Source: Neonectria sp. B-13
Taxonomy: Eukaryota > Ascomycota > Sordariomycetes > Hypocreales > Nectriaceae
Assembly (NCBI GenBank): GCA_002682825.1
Contig: NOKP01000012.1
Coordinates: 1,116,001 to 1,180,000 of the forward strand
Reading direction: 5' to 3'
DNA: 64,000 bases
This document shows, one piece after another, positions 22,796-34,226 of the stretch. The notes under the pieces are model-generated. The model was not told where the DNA came from and made no database searches. It saw only the letters and a program-made list of their open reading frames with translations. The position numbers were made by a program, and so were the translations under genes. Positions within the stretch are counted from its first letter, which is position 1, and each line of letters opens with the position of its first letter.

Positions 22796-24388
22796 GGCGA
22801 GTGTTTGTGTAATGGATTGGAAAGGTAAGTGTGTAAAGAAGAAGGAAGCGGGGCACATCAATGGCATGGCATGACCATTATGTACTCCCATCCTTTCACG
22901 TGACCGAGTCCGCACACGTGCACGGCTGTTCACTTGTTTTAGGTAGAAAGCTTTAGAGAATGGTTGATGGAAGACTGTTGAAGATGGCTAAGAGCGATGA
23001 ACTTGAAGTTATAGTGAAGCAGGTAAGAAAGAACAAGGGTATACATGCTCTTGTTTTAGATGACGTAGTCTACACAATCTCTAAGACTCTGACAAGCTTG
23101 GCAAGACGAAGTCAATGTATTTAGCCCAAGAACTCGTAAGAAACGGCAACAGACCCTTTATTACCAAGTCACTGTTATTCATCCTCCTTAGTTAACGGAC
23201 GACGTAGGGAAGTAAAGTGATAGAAAGTTTACCAGTGCTGTAGTGCGGTGAGAGTGAGGGTGGTTGAGGTGCTGAGTTGTTGAGGGGAGAGACCAAGACC
23301 GCTTCCAGGTAGCCCCATCTGGATAAGGAACTACTAAACAGAGAACCATCATGGTGATAATCAAACTTCTGCATACAAAACTGTAAAGAGAACAAAACAA
23401 ATAAGGGCATGGGGTTTCTATATTGTTAAGGTAAGTAAAACTAACTATACAGTTGAGCTGCCCTTGGTTCATTCACTGTGTACAGTTAACTCTGGGATGT
23501 CACAGCACGACTTTAAATTTTACACGCCCTCCCAGGAAAACTAAACCGCTGGTCCCTACCTTTTTAGGAATCATTGGTGAGCACAGCATAGTGCCGCTCA
23601 AGATCTTGCTTTCTCAAGAACGTCTGCCGCTCATCCCCGCAGCCTTGGTGACGGCATTGGAGATATATTGAAAAGCTGGACCTAATAATTCACCAACAGC
23701 TGGGTATGTTGCGAACATCCAGTTCACATTTAAAGGCTTAAACCTTAATATAATGTAAAGCCAACGGGGTTATGCTTTATTTATCAATCAAAAGAAAGGC
23801 CATCAGGATTCCCATTCAGAGGTTTGCAGTATATCACTACGGGAGCTGCATATTTAAGGAGACTCAACATGAGGAAGGCAGGCGGAACTGGTTGGAGAAA
23901 AAATGTCAAAATATGAGGTTGCAATTTCTATCACAGTTTTTAATACATCTAGATGATAAGGATTAGACGTCTTCATTTCTCTTCTACAAAGTGTAGAATA
24001 TTGCCTGTAAGAATAATCAGGCCCCTAGGGCTGTTGTGTTAAATAACATCCTATCTAGGAGACAAGTCATATGAACTTCTGACTGGAAGTCTGGACTCCT
24101 GGGATACCGCCGTGAACATCCCCCCCAAACATCTAGAAGGCGTTGTTTCCTGTTTGATTATAAGTGGCTTTTTTAGTCTCGTAACAGCATCCATCCTCCG
24201 TCAGCCATCTATTGCTATAGAGGTGCCAGGAGACGCCAGCCACAATAGCAAACAACCTAATTCAGTACACAAGGTTGACACTTGATACAGACCTAATACA
24301 GTATGACACAGTGACCAGACAATAAGCCTTTTACTTGCATTGCTAGAAACTGTTCATTCGCTATCATCGATCGTCATTGTTCACAAAA
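22796..24388. other. Intergenic, no gene seen
   Basis: Only short frames; no splice-consistent model or motif. AT-rich from about 23480 to 24350. Confidence 0.45.
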
Positions 24389-24743
24389 TCACTCCTCGAG
24401 TCCCCGCTCCTTGGTAAGGAAGAAGAACAAGGAGATTCCGTGTGATAAAGGAGTGCTGATACGCTTCCTCAGATCGGCCAATATAACTGGATTAGTGGCT
24501 CGGATCTCAAGGGAGCTTGAAGCCAGGTGGGACGCAATAGGGGCTCTTGCTAGCTCGGAGAAGCTGACACGAGGTTCTGGGAGAGCAAGTACCACCGAAG
24601 TGGAGTTGTGTGTCATCAGTCTATCACTTTACAGCAAGACTACTAAGCTACGAAACTACTTACCACGAAACCGCCGGGGCCTTAACTCCAGTAGGGATGG
24701 CTGTAGCGACGGAAGCGAAGGCGGCGATGACAGCGACGAACAT
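24389..24743 (-). CDS. Possible small secreted protein
   Basis: ATG at 24743 opens a short, good signal peptide (MFVAVIAAFASVATA) followed by GTAAGT at 24663; a minus-strand frame ending with a stop at 24391-24389 could be the second exon (acceptor '...gtaaag' gives a consistent phase), yielding a protein of about 107 residues. The implied intron is only 37 nt, shorter than usual in fungi, so either a different acceptor is used or the gene is broken. No cysteine pattern or family recognised. Confidence 0.3.
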
Positions 24744-25751
24744 CACTTTGCCGAGAGTTGTTTGTGGTGGGAAAGGAGCCAACACGATTATTTGGTTGTT
24801 GCTGGGAGAAATAAGAGGCTGTAAGTACACTCTAGTACGCTCAACATAGCAAATAAGATGGCTCTCAAGTCATTTGAACCCCGTACTAGTCGCTATTAAT
24901 ACGCAACAAGCAACACATGATCTCCCACTACTCCAGTACAGTATTGCTCTCGAACGACTCTTCATCCACTCCTTCGAAGAGATGTTTCGCTTCCCAGGCT
25001 GATACAACACGCCAGACTACCCTATATTAAGCCACCGCGTGAAATTAGGGTACTCCCACTTTCACACGACATTTCACAACATGTCAGTCGAGCAATGCAC
25101 TGTTACTGATGTAAAATGAAAACACTAGGAAATATAATAAACGCTTCTCTGGAGTAACAGCATTGTAAAACTGAAACATACCTAGTCAAACTCGGGATTA
25201 ACAAAGTGGCTGCTGATGTTCGAGAAGCCGTTGGTCTATTTACGATCTTGGTCTCCACCACCATGAAGCAATTAGCTAATAATGACCAGGCGGTGATCTC
25301 ACCACGAACGCATCTTTTCTGGTGTTTCCGAATAGTTTTGCAGGCCCATGTGGCGAGTGGAGACATGGCTGATGTGATCGACCCCCGAATGGCGTCTTCA
25401 CGTATCCACCAGCTAAAGGGTCCTCTACGTTACAGTATGACTTACTAGAACGACGGAATCTCTTCTTCAAGAGGAAGGTGTTTGCACTCTAGTGGGCCTT
25501 TGGGGGATACTACGTAGTACTTTTGATCTAGGCTTGTCATCAACTCGGCGAAACCTCCAAGGTATCTCGGGAGATCGGCGTTGTGGGCTACGATTGAAGA
25601 TGACAATGCGACTGAGCAGAAATTTTCTACATCCATGTCAGAGAATTAATTCCATAACGGTTGGGTAAGATGGCACCGGATATGGCACCGGAGATGATGA
25701 GATGGCACAGCTGGGACATATAAAAGCGACTGCTACCTCGCCGTTCTGATC
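24744..25751. other. Intergenic with short direct repeat near the UNC93-like promoter
   Basis: Several short frames on both strands (25103-25636) with no motif. At 25670-25708 the word 'atggcac' occurs three times, twice followed by 'cgga', just upstream of a TATA box. Confidence 0.4.
25719..25725 (+). promoter_or_regulatory. TATA box
   Basis: TATAAAA 27 nt upstream of the ATG at 25752, implying a very short 5' leader if used. Confidence 0.35.
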
Positions 25752-27242
25752 ATGTCTCATATCGTCGATAATCCAACAATGGCCGAAACAGTTCCAGCGA
25801 TCCCCAAGGAGGGAACCGTCCTCGACGTCTCTACGCCCGAAGAACCTGTCGATGTTCCCCCCACGAAGCGAATCTGGTATCACACCACCCTCTTCAATGC
25901 CTTTGTCATTGGCAGCGTCGGCTTCCTGGCACCCGGCCTGTGGAACGCCATGAACTCGCTCGGAGCAGGCGGAGCCCAGAAGCCGTACCTCGTCAACGCC
26001 GCCAACGCGCTCGTCTTTGCGCTGATGGGCTTCTTCTGCCTGTTTGGCGGCCCGCTTGCCAACCGCATCGGCCTCTCGTGGACGCTGTTCCTTGGCGCCG
26101 TGGGATACCCCGTCTACTCGGCCGGTCTCTACTGCAACAACCGCTTCGGCAACGTGTGGCTTGTTCTCGTCGGCGCCGTGTGCTGCGGTGTCTCGGCCGG
26201 TCTCTTCTGGGTGTCCGAGGGCGCCGTCGCGCTCGGCTATCCCGAGGCCGGCAAGCGCGGCAAGTACATGAACATCTGGCTCTGGTTCCGGACGGGCGGC
26301 CCGCTGGTCGGCGGAGCCATTGTACTCGCTCTGAACCACAGTGCCGAGGCCAAGAAGAAGGGGAAGATCGACCCCAAGACGTATCTCATCTTCGTGGCGC
26401 TGCAGTGCGTGGCCGCTCCGATGGCTCTCGCGCTGTCGCGGCCGGAAAAGGTGCAGCGGTCCGACGGCACCCGGGTCGTCGTCAAGGCCGAGGCCAGTCT
26501 CAAGGCCGAGTTCAGGGAGCTGTGGAAGGTCAGCATGCGCAAGGAAATTCTGCTCCTCCTGCCAGTCTTCTGGGCCGCCTACTTCAACCAGTACAACGGA
26601 GTCTTCCAGACTCTCTACTTTGGTGTTCGCGCGCGCGCCTTGGTTGGCTTCGTGAGCAACTTTGGTACTCTGCTGTCGTCTCAGATCATGAGCATGCTGT
26701 TGGACTACAAGGGCCTGCCGGTCAAGCGCCGCATCGAGATTGGCTTCTACTACACCGTGGTCCTGCACATCATCGCCTGGGTGTACGGCTGGGTCATCCA
26801 AGAAAAGTACACGGCCAACCCGCCTGTTTGGGACTGGGAGGACACCGGCTTCGTCGAGGGCTTCTTTGTCCTGATGCTCTGGGATTTTGCTCGCCAGGCT
26901 CTGCAGAACTGGCTGTACTACTTCCTGGCCACAATGACCGACAACATCTCTGAGCTGAGTCGTTTCTCGGGCATTCTGCGAGGCCAGGAGAGTTTTGCCC
27001 AGGCCGTCAGCTATGGCTTGAACTCGAGAGAGTGGCACGGCGGAAGAGTGCCTCTGGCTGTGAACACAATCCTGTTGGGTGAGTCTCGACTGGGTCTTTT
27101 TTAAGAGGAAAACGCTAATAAGTATACAGTGCTGTCTATCTTCCCTACATGGATAGCTATGAGGAACCATGTTCCGGTTGAAACGAAAAAGACTATTGCT
27201 TTGGACCAGGCGAGTGACGAGGAGAACGTCACCAGAGACTAG
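25752..27242 (+). CDS. UNC93-like MFS membrane protein
   Basis: Two exons, 25752-27078 and 27130-27242 (51-nt GT-AG intron), 479 residues. About 11-12 hydrophobic spans. The fungal UNC93-like/DUF895 signature is visible: 'FNAFVIGSVGFLAPGLWNAM' in TM1, 'NSLGAGG' loop, 'GLFWVSEGAVALGYPE' and the 'GKYMNIWLWFRTGGPLVGGA' block in the middle of the first half, 'YFNQYNGVFQTLYFGVRARAL' in the second. The cytosolic tail after the intron is short and acidic (ends ENVTRD). Located in a membrane; substrate unknown (relatives are described as ion-channel regulators or transporters). Third codon positions are strongly G/C, more than in neighbours, which also creates a 510-codon antisense shadow frame. Confidence 0.88.
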
Positions 27243-27337
27243 GGGCTTATACCTAGCGGCGGGGCTGGAAGTATGCTACTATCGAGAACACATGGTAGCT
27301 AGACGCAATGTAATTATTTCTGCGTTCGCTCATTACA

Positions 27338-27357
27338 ATGAGAATGAGAATGAGAAT
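27338..27357 (+). repeat. Short tandem repeat (ATGAGA)n
   Basis: Three 6-bp units in the spacer about 180 nt before the SRR1-like gene; possibly within its 5' leader. Confidence 0.6.
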
Positions 27358-27534
27358 CGAGCCCGAGGCCAACTCGATCGGGTCTCATTGCTGCCTGACG
27401 GTCACATGACGCCAATTTTCCTTGCTGTCCAAGAACCAACAACCCCCAGCCATGACGCTAACGATTATATCTCGCCAGCTCTTTTCTTTACTTCATATTT
27501 GATAACTCCACTGTCCACCAGGTTCAGCTTCTGA

Positions 27535-28945
27535 ATGGCCACTCTATCAGACGAGCCTACCCACCCTGCATCTCTCACGGCCCACGAGAAGCTCGCTCAG
27601 ATGCAGAACCGTGTTGCCAGCGCGAATGAGCGCGAGCTGGGAAATTATGTCAGAGACGTTTACGCATCGGGAGCTAAAATGTTCACCAAGGACATGTTCC
27701 GCCATATCGAGGCCGAGTTGGCCAAGGACCCGATACCCCGTGACGTGAGTGTGCATAGCAGTACGTAGACGCGGAAGTTTTGGTGTTTGCAACTGATTGA
27801 CCGTCTACTGCAGTGAATGGCATGGTTTGTCCCTTGTCCCTGAGTCCTAGCTGGCTTCGCGGCGATAAGAGTGATGCCAAAAACGATCTGTAGGTCCCGT
27901 CTTGCTATTTGTAGCTCGGACGAGGTTGCGTTTGTCCCGGTTTGGCACGACGAATTGTCACAACCCCAGCTGACAGAGGAACCCACTTAGCTTCGTGCGC
28001 CCTTATTTCAAACAGTACCAATATTTGGTTTCCGATGCGGAAGGGGAGTACGACGGCGGGGTGGCCGACGCCGCCCTGGAGACGACACCCATCACCGACG
28101 AAGATCGAATGCGCGCCACGCAGACACTTCTCATTTCATGGGTAACACCTGAGGACGTGACATCACACGTAGACTTCGCCCGGCTACAAGCGGCGTGGGA
28201 CGAAACCCAGGCTCTGTGGCTGGACAGCGATTCCTGTGCTAGAGTCATCGACTTGTTGATGAAGAGCAAACCAAAGGCCAAAAAGGTCGTCTGCTTCGGG
28301 CTCGGCAGCCTCGAAGGCACCGCCAGCTATCCAACCTTGGATATCCAACACACGCTCGACGGTCTGCCCCGCCGCAGCTCAATGGTCCAACACCTGGCAG
28401 CCATTACCATGGCCAGCCTCCTTGGCGAGCAACAGGGCACCGACCGGTTGCCCATCCTGGCGCAAGACCCGGCGTACACGACGCTCGCCAAGCAGTTCCT
28501 CGCCGCGCAGGACATCGAGGTCGTCGGCGGCCGCGGCGCTCTGGGCTTTACGCACGTTGACGATGACGCCCTCGTATTCAGCTGCCACCCCAACGTGCCG
28601 GTGAAGCAGATTGTCGCCGACATTGCGCGGCCGGCAGCGATGCTGTGGAACGAGGTGCGGGATGAGGCGTGGGAGAATCAGTGGAAGATCATAACGATGG
28701 ATGATGGAGAGGACTTGCTGTGCGCGTAAGTTGCGTGATGTAGTGTGTCGTGTCTGTGCTGATATATTATGTGTTGGTGTAGGCCTTGGACGACGGATGA
28801 GGATTCGCCGCGGACGAGGGAGATGGTGAAGGGGTATGACAAGTACGGGATTCAGTTTGATTCAGAGCGGTTTGGGGGTCTAGCCTTGTATGTGTGCAGG
28901 CTAGCGGAGCTGCTTGATTGTGGCTATGGCAGTGATGTACGTTGA
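27535..28945 (+). CDS. SRR1-like domain protein
   Basis: Four exons: 27535-27760, 27814-27889, 27991-28725, 28783-28945; introns 53, 101 and 57 nt, phases consistent, 399 residues. Residues about 190-330 carry the SRR1-like pattern: 'KKVVCFGLGSLEG' (start), 'HLAAITMASLL', 'LPILAQDPAYTTLAKQFL', 'DIEVVGGRGALGFTHVDDDA' and 'VPVKQIVADIARPAAMLWNE'. SRR1 in plants acts in circadian and phytochrome signalling; the yeast relative Ber1 is linked to microtubule/tubulin function. The fungal role is unknown; cytosolic or nuclear by lack of targeting signals. A frame at 29016-29102 ('GMRDDDYLIMFMTV') could be a missed alternative 3' exon, but no phase-consistent splice was found. A 15-bp direct repeat (gttgacgggttggga, starting 28941 and 28962) follows the stop. 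Confidence 0.8.
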
Positions 28946-29185
28946 CGGGTTGGGAAATTGTGTTGACGGGTTGGGAGGTAGTCGGTTAATCCCTACTAGC
29001 ATCTCCTGAAGAATGCTGTACAGGTCGTTTAAGGGAATGCGGGACGACGACTACCTCATCATGTTCATGACGGTACGAACCCTTGCGGAGCAACTAGACT
29101 AGACATCAAATTTAACCGTTGTCTATTCTCAAATCGTAAGAGTTGAATAATTATACAATGAGCAGATCATATGTTCTTGAACGTG

Positions 29186-29950
29186 CTACACGTCGTTGAT
29201 ACTTGGCCCACCAGCAGTAACAAACTTCAGCGAAGCAACAACGAGTTTCTTCCACACGGCCAACTCCTCGTCGTCCCTTGGCGCATATAACAAGACATAA
29301 GTCCAGGGAATGGTCCGCACTCCGGCCAAGGGGAACCGCTGAGCCCACCCCTTGTTGACAGCCTGTCTCGCATCGGTCAAGCTGAGGACCACGTGCGAAC
29401 TGCCCTCGAGGTGATGATGGACCACCTCGCCCTTCAGATCAGCCATGAACGCAGGAGCACGGGCTTTGTCCGCCAGGAAAATGCCGGGCCCGTTGCCGCC
29501 CTCCAGCTTGGACAGTTCACAGACGAGGGCGTTTGGGTTCGCAGCTGCAACTTGGTCCAGGTAGCCCGACATCTTCGCCTTCATGGCCGCAGTCCCCTGC
29601 TCCGTGATCTGCCGCTGCGGGGCCGCAAAGCCCGGCACGGTGGGACGGCTACCCGTCCGCACGGGAAGCGGCGCGCCTAGAAACGTCTCCTCGCCATACG
29701 GTTTGTATCGAGCGACAATCGTGGGGGCTGAAAACGGCGACTCGTCGATTGTGTCCCGTTTGGCGACGAGCTGCAACACGCTTTGGATTGCGAAGCCGAA
29801 GATGTTATGCGGTAAGCCGCCTCGGCCAAGGGCGCGCCATTCCAGGTAGTATTTGACCGTGTATGCGAAGATTGGCACAAAGGCGATGCCTGCTACGGTT
29901 GCGGGCGTCGCGAGCCGATTGAACCGCGGAAATCGCTGGAAAGGTGTCAT
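29186..29950 (-). CDS. Fungal luciferase-domain (Luz-type) homologue
   Basis: Single exon, 254 residues, one N-terminal membrane anchor (about residues 15-34), then a soluble domain. The C-terminal part carries the hallmark order of the fungal luciferase domain (PF17648 type): 'VVHHHLEGSSHVVLSLTDA', 'VNKGWAQRFPLAG' and 'YVLLYAPRDDEELAVWKKL'. The size (about 260 residues) and anchor match the luciferase of bioluminescent basidiomycetes, which oxidises 3-hydroxyhispidin. Ascomycete members of this domain are common and not known to emit light, so the activity here is open: a membrane-bound oxygenase-like or degenerate relative. No hispidin-pathway partner is seen nearby. The upstream gene SRR1-like converges on it. 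Confidence 0.82.
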   Translation of the reverse strand: MTPFQRFPRFNRLATPATVAGIAFVPIFAYTVKYYLEWRALGRGGLPHNIFGFAIQSVLQLVAKRDTIDESPFSAPTIVARYKPYGEETFLGAPLPVRTGSRPTVPGFAAPQRQITEQGTAAMKAKMSGYLDQVAAANPNALVCELSKLEGGNGPGIFLADKARAPAFMADLKGEVVHHHLEGSSHVVLSLTDARQAVNKGWAQRFPLAGVRTIPWTYVLLYAPRDDEELAVWKKLVVASLKFVTAGGPSINDV

Positions 29951-30938
29951 GATGCGTGTGCCTGCGTTTCTTGTGCAACAACGCAGAGGTACTGAGTCGA
30001 GATCGTCAGTAGGCTAAGTAGGTTTTTAAATGGACCTTGTCGAAACCAGTGGCCTGACTTTATCTCAGCGGATGACGTAACATGTACGTGTCAGCCCCCC
30101 AACTGCTAACATTCGGCCATTTCCGGGCTATTCCATACCGGTGGTGATATAACTTACTCATTGTATGGGGGGCATACGTACGTAACTCGAGACAGCTGCA
30201 GGCATATATCCGAGTATCCATTACTTCCGACGCGATCACGCAGTTCCTTTGAATTTACACAAGCTGCTGATTTGCTGCTGTTGTTTTAGCGCCCGCGGCG
30301 TGGGATTCTCGTCACCATGACTACTTTTGTACGATGAAGCTCTCCGCCTTGCCACGGCCGTTTCTTGAGTATCTTGAGCTCGTCTCTAAGCGGGCTCGAT
30401 AATACGGTTGAATTGCTTGCCAAATACAATAGTAAGAACCACAATCGTGCCGGACAATTCAAATGCTTTCTTAACCCGAGTAATGTTAGTTGTCCCGCAA
30501 AGCCGTTCAGTTGTTTATCATGATTCCGCTCCTTCCGGGAGAGAGCAATAGGTTGTTTGTGTTAGTGCAGCTAGCTTTTAGCAGTGGGGAGTATAAGCAG
30601 CTGAGCTGAAGTTGAACCGAAGCGCGAAGTAAAGCTATCAAAGCGATCACCCGGGCGACTCAAGTGAGACACAAACTTGATTGCTTACACTAATTGTAGC
30701 CTCTTTCTCTCTTGCAGAAGATGTCGTTCAAGGGGGCCCTTTGTCTTGCAACAAGGCTTTCATAATGACTACTTTTAACTATCTTGAATATCGTCCTTCA
30801 ATCACCTTCACTCATTCTCTTTTATGTGCTCCTTGACTATCCATCCTTGATCTAAACATTCAAAGACCCTTGGTACCAGTTTGCACGCAAAGCAAGATAC
30901 CTAGGATGGTAAAGTGACGTAAGTCTTCCTAGCAACCC
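29951..30938. other. Intergenic, no gene seen
   Basis: No reading frame worth reporting. Probably holds the promoter of the luciferase-type gene (minus) and the 3' end of the BTB gene. Confidence 0.5.
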
Positions 30939-32194
30939 TTACATAAAGTCAGAGAGGTTTAGGCCTTTGACCTCGGTCTGTAGATTCTCAATTTCAGATT
31001 CGACCAGGTCTTGCAAGGGACAATTGTGCTTCTTAGAGTAACTGCCTAGCGTGGATGACTTCTCCACCTTCATTTTGCGCATCGGGATTTCGATGCCTCC
31101 GCAATCTTTCGCTGGTTTTTTAGCGGCAGAGGAGACAGAATGCTGGCGGTAAACGAGCCACGTGCTGCTAGGATAATAGTCATACCCGTTGCCCGAGGGA
31201 TAGTTATAAAGTCCCGGCAGTTGAAATGTACGGATCATGCCCGTGACGGCCGACAAGCTCAGGTCCACAAACGGTCGGCATGGACATGGTAAGAAGAGTT
31301 TGCTGGACATCATCTCGTGGATGAGCGTGCCAACTACATTGGACCTGCACTCGAAATCGCAAGTCACGTCGTCGGATATTTGCTGGATGAGAGCGTGAAG
31401 TTGTGCAGTCAATACCTCCAGCAAGCCTTCTCTCTCAGCGTCAATCGTTTCTACTCATGGAATTAGAACTGCTATATCATTCGAAGAAGTTTCATACCGA
31501 TGATCTTCGGGCGGACTGGAAGTCTGGCGGGGGAAAAGTGATTTTTGCCCTCCAAGATAGCTACCCGTGTGGCTGATTCGAAGAGGCCCGGCTTGTCGAA
31601 GACAAACGAAACTAGAATCCATCGAGGGAGATCATCACAGATCTTATTGGGAACTGATGCTCCCAGATGGCCGATCCAAACGTCCGCAAAGAAGCACAAT
31701 GCGTGGTGGCAACCCAAATCATCTACTACCGCAGCGATCCAGGCCAATGTCTGAATTGGCACAACCCGAGGCAACTTCTGACTTTGTCCGTGTATGGCAT
31801 ACATGACGTGTTCGAAAGCGCATGGATCGAAAATTGGTTCGAATTTCCAATGACGGAGGCCGTCGGCCTGCGGCTGAGATTCGACGTAATTCCCCGCGAA
31901 CATGGCCTTTGCGCGACGTGAAGACATGGTGAGATGTTTCATAGAAACCTTGAAGCGAGATTCGACAATAGGATGCTCTTCGTCAGGGCCTGGAGGGTTT
32001 TCATCCGCTGGCATGTCTTCATCTGCTGGAAGGTCTTCATCTGCTAGAATGTCTTCGGCAGGTGGAAGATCTTCATCCGCTGGAATGTCTTCGGCGGGTA
32101 GAGGGTCATCGTTCCACCAGTAAGGGTCCGTTGGATGAGGGAGAATGATCAAAGTGTCTCCATCCGGATCGATGTCCACATATGACACAGACAT
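30939..32194 (-). CDS. BTB/POZ-like protein with acidic hexapeptide repeats
   Basis: Two exons, 32194-31498 and 31450-30939 (47-nt intron, phase 1), 402 residues. The start is ATG 32194 (MSVSYVDIDPDGDTLIIL), a usual opening of fungal BTB proteins; the open frame upstream reads through promoter-like sequence. Residues about 35-70 are acidic repeats of the form LPADED/IPADED, encoded by an 18-bp array. The BTB core follows: 'RFKVSMKHLTMSSRRAKAMF', 'FEPIFDPCAFEHVMYAIHGQ' and 'TLAWIAAVVDDLGCHHALCF'. The C-terminal third is of unknown type. Such proteins are poorly understood in fungi; some act as protein-interaction adaptors. Confidence 0.72.
32001..32100 (-). repeat. 18-bp tandem array in the BTB gene
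   Basis: Five consecutive 18-bp units (starts 32001, 32019, 32037, 32055, 32073) plus a partial sixth, each coding for an acidic hexapeptide; in-frame, so copy number can change without breaking the gene. Confidence 0.8.
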
Positions 32195-32683
32195 TTCGGT
32201 CTGAAGATGCACAGCGACTGAAATCACTTTTGCGAAGGCAGCACAGTGAGGCTTAAATACCAAATGTTGGGGAAAAAGGCCCACTGGGCGCTGAGGTGGG
32301 AGGCCGACCATATGCAGAGCCTGATGTCACATGGCCAGCCCTGTCCAATGACATGACGGTGAATGGCTGGGATATGGCCACTTCCCACGGATGCTCACGA
32401 CTCTTCAACTATCGTGCGTTTGACCAACTATTTCCACTCCCTATACACTTAGCTGTTGCGGGGAAATCGCATTTGGGACCTTGGGTATATGGTTACGTAG
32501 AGGTACATTGGCGATGGGTGAGACGAGGTACCTTGCTGCTTATTTTTAGATTGCCGCAATAAATACTCACTGTGGGTACCTGGCATTTAGTAGGCAGGGA
32601 TATATAACATCAGACCTCCCCGTTTCATTCCGAATCAGGTCTTTGCTAGTACACGAACAATACACCGTTCAGCCAAACCCTCG
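32195..32683. other. Divergent promoter region
   Basis: Lies between the BTB gene (minus) and the F-box-like gene (plus). 'gatatataac' at about 32599-32608 is a TATA-like element for the plus-strand gene. Confidence 0.4.
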
Positions 32684-34063
32684 ATGGCGTCCCCCCTTCT
32701 CAGCAGCCCGACGGATGTTCTTCGCCCAATAATTGCGTCTCTTCCTTTCTCGACACTTTATAAACTCTGTTTCGTCAGTACCGACTTGCGCTCCCTCGCC
32801 GAGCCATTTCTGTACTCCAGCATCCAGTGGACGTGGACAGAATCCAAGACACCCCCCATCACTTCTCTCCTGCAAAGCATTCTGCGCAGGCCTGAGCTCG
32901 CTGCCTTCGTCCAGAACATTACCTTGAACGGTGTCACGTTTGAACGCAACCAGAATCAATTCCGACGCGAAAGTCCTAAACTTTCAGTGGCTGAGGATGA
33001 CTTGGACAGGTTGATTCAATGCATCAATCGGATTGACGTGCCCTACGGCGACCTGTGGATACAAGAATTACGCGCTGGCACCATGGATGCATTTGTCGCT
33101 CTCTTATTATCGCAGCTTCCACGCCTAAGATCTCTTCACCTCGGCGAGAACTTCACCAGAGAGAGCCGTCTCGTTGGCATGATGCTCAGGTCGGCGCTCT
33201 GCGGGGAGGCTACGAATGGCCGCCTCCCTTCCTACGAGTACCTCAAAGATGTGTCTGTTGCGCATTTCACCCTCGGTATTGACATCCGGAGGTACACAGA
33301 CGTCAGAAACACGGCAGACGTCCTCCCGCTCTTTTACTTGCCGTCAGTGGAACACATCACGGCCTCAATCGACAACCCAGCCACCTTCGTATGGCCTGCA
33401 GCAAACGCACCAAGTCTGTCGAGGCTTACGTCACTAAACTTGACCATGGTACGAGAAGCAAATCTCGGCCAGGTACTGTCAGCTGCCAGTGGGCTTCAAA
33501 AGCTTCAATGGGATTGGTATTACCGCGCAGATCTCAGAGACCGATTCGTCACGGATACCATCGATCTCGACCAAATAGCAGCCGACTTCTCTCATGTTCG
33601 AAGCACACTGGCCGATTTGACGATTTCAGCCGAGTCTGACATGGCGCGAGCAGACCCTGAGTTTCCGCTCCTCCGGGTTACAGGGAAATTCAAGGCCTTT
33701 AGCAATCTCGACGCGCTGAAGAGATTGGAAGTCCCGCTCCCGTTCCTGCTGGGCTTTTCGCCATCCAGGCCAGACATGGAGCCTCTAGAGCATGTTCTCC
33801 CGCCAAGTATTGAGTTCCTGACCATCACAGACGATCTGTACCTCCAAGAGGAGTGGCAATGGCGGGATGTCCATCTTCTGCAGGTTCTTCGATCGTGGCT
33901 GAAGGACTGGAAGAAGTTCACACCTCATCTTCGCGGCTTTCGTTTGTTGTTGAAGGTAATGGACTACGAGGAATGGGGCCCTCCGATGAGGCAGGAACTC
34001 AAGGACCTGGGTGCTCAGGCTGGGGTACAGATTGAAATAACCAAGCTTGCAGGGAGTATGTAG
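32684..34063 (+). CDS. F-box-like protein
   Basis: Intronless, 459 residues from ATG 32684. The first 50 residues fit an F-box ('PTDVLRPIIASLPFSTLYKL' then 'FVSTDLRSLAEPFLYSSIQW'), followed directly by the 'ITSLLQSILRRPELAAFVQN' segment typical of fungal F-box proteins with degenerate leucine-rich repeats. The rest is Leu-rich with irregular repeats (LSRLTSLNLTM, LRSLHLGENF). Expected role: substrate receptor of an SCF ubiquitin ligase via Skp1, substrate unknown. The F-box is recognised by pattern; a search is needed to score it. Confidence 0.72.
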   Translation: MASPLLSSPTDVLRPIIASLPFSTLYKLCFVSTDLRSLAEPFLYSSIQWTWTESKTPPITSLLQSILRRPELAAFVQNITLNGVTFERNQNQFRRESPKLSVAEDDLDRLIQCINRIDVPYGDLWIQELRAGTMDAFVALLLSQLPRLRSLHLGENFTRESRLVGMMLRSALCGEATNGRLPSYEYLKDVSVAHFTLGIDIRRYTDVRNTADVLPLFYLPSVEHITASIDNPATFVWPAANAPSLSRLTSLNLTMVREANLGQVLSAASGLQKLQWDWYYRADLRDRFVTDTIDLDQIAADFSHVRSTLADLTISAESDMARADPEFPLLRVTGKFKAFSNLDALKRLEVPLPFLLGFSPSRPDMEPLEHVLPPSIEFLTITDDLYLQEEWQWRDVHLLQVLRSWLKDWKKFTPHLRGFRLLLKVMDYEEWGPPMRQELKDLGAQAGVQIEITKLAGSM

Positions 34064-34226
34064 AAGGTGTTAAGAGTTCCAAAGTGCTATAGCAATTGCA
34101 AGTACAAGACTGTTCCTTCTCTTGCTGACAACTTCTCGTGAATCTGTCACAAACCATCAGCCCTCTCCACAATTTCACTAGCCACTATCTCATAACAGAT
34201 ACCACGTCTTGCCAAAACTCCGAGGA

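Noticed and set aside
25940..26953. 337-codon plus-strand frame inside the UNC93-like gene
   Set aside because: Shifted-frame shadow, Arg/Pro/Gly-rich; the MFS frame has membrane spans and a splice-consistent end.
25638..27170. 510-codon minus-strand open frame
   Set aside because: Exactly opposite the UNC93-like gene; its amino-acid make-up (Arg/Asp/Glu/Val-rich, no hydrophobic core) is that of an antisense shadow of G/C-ending codons.
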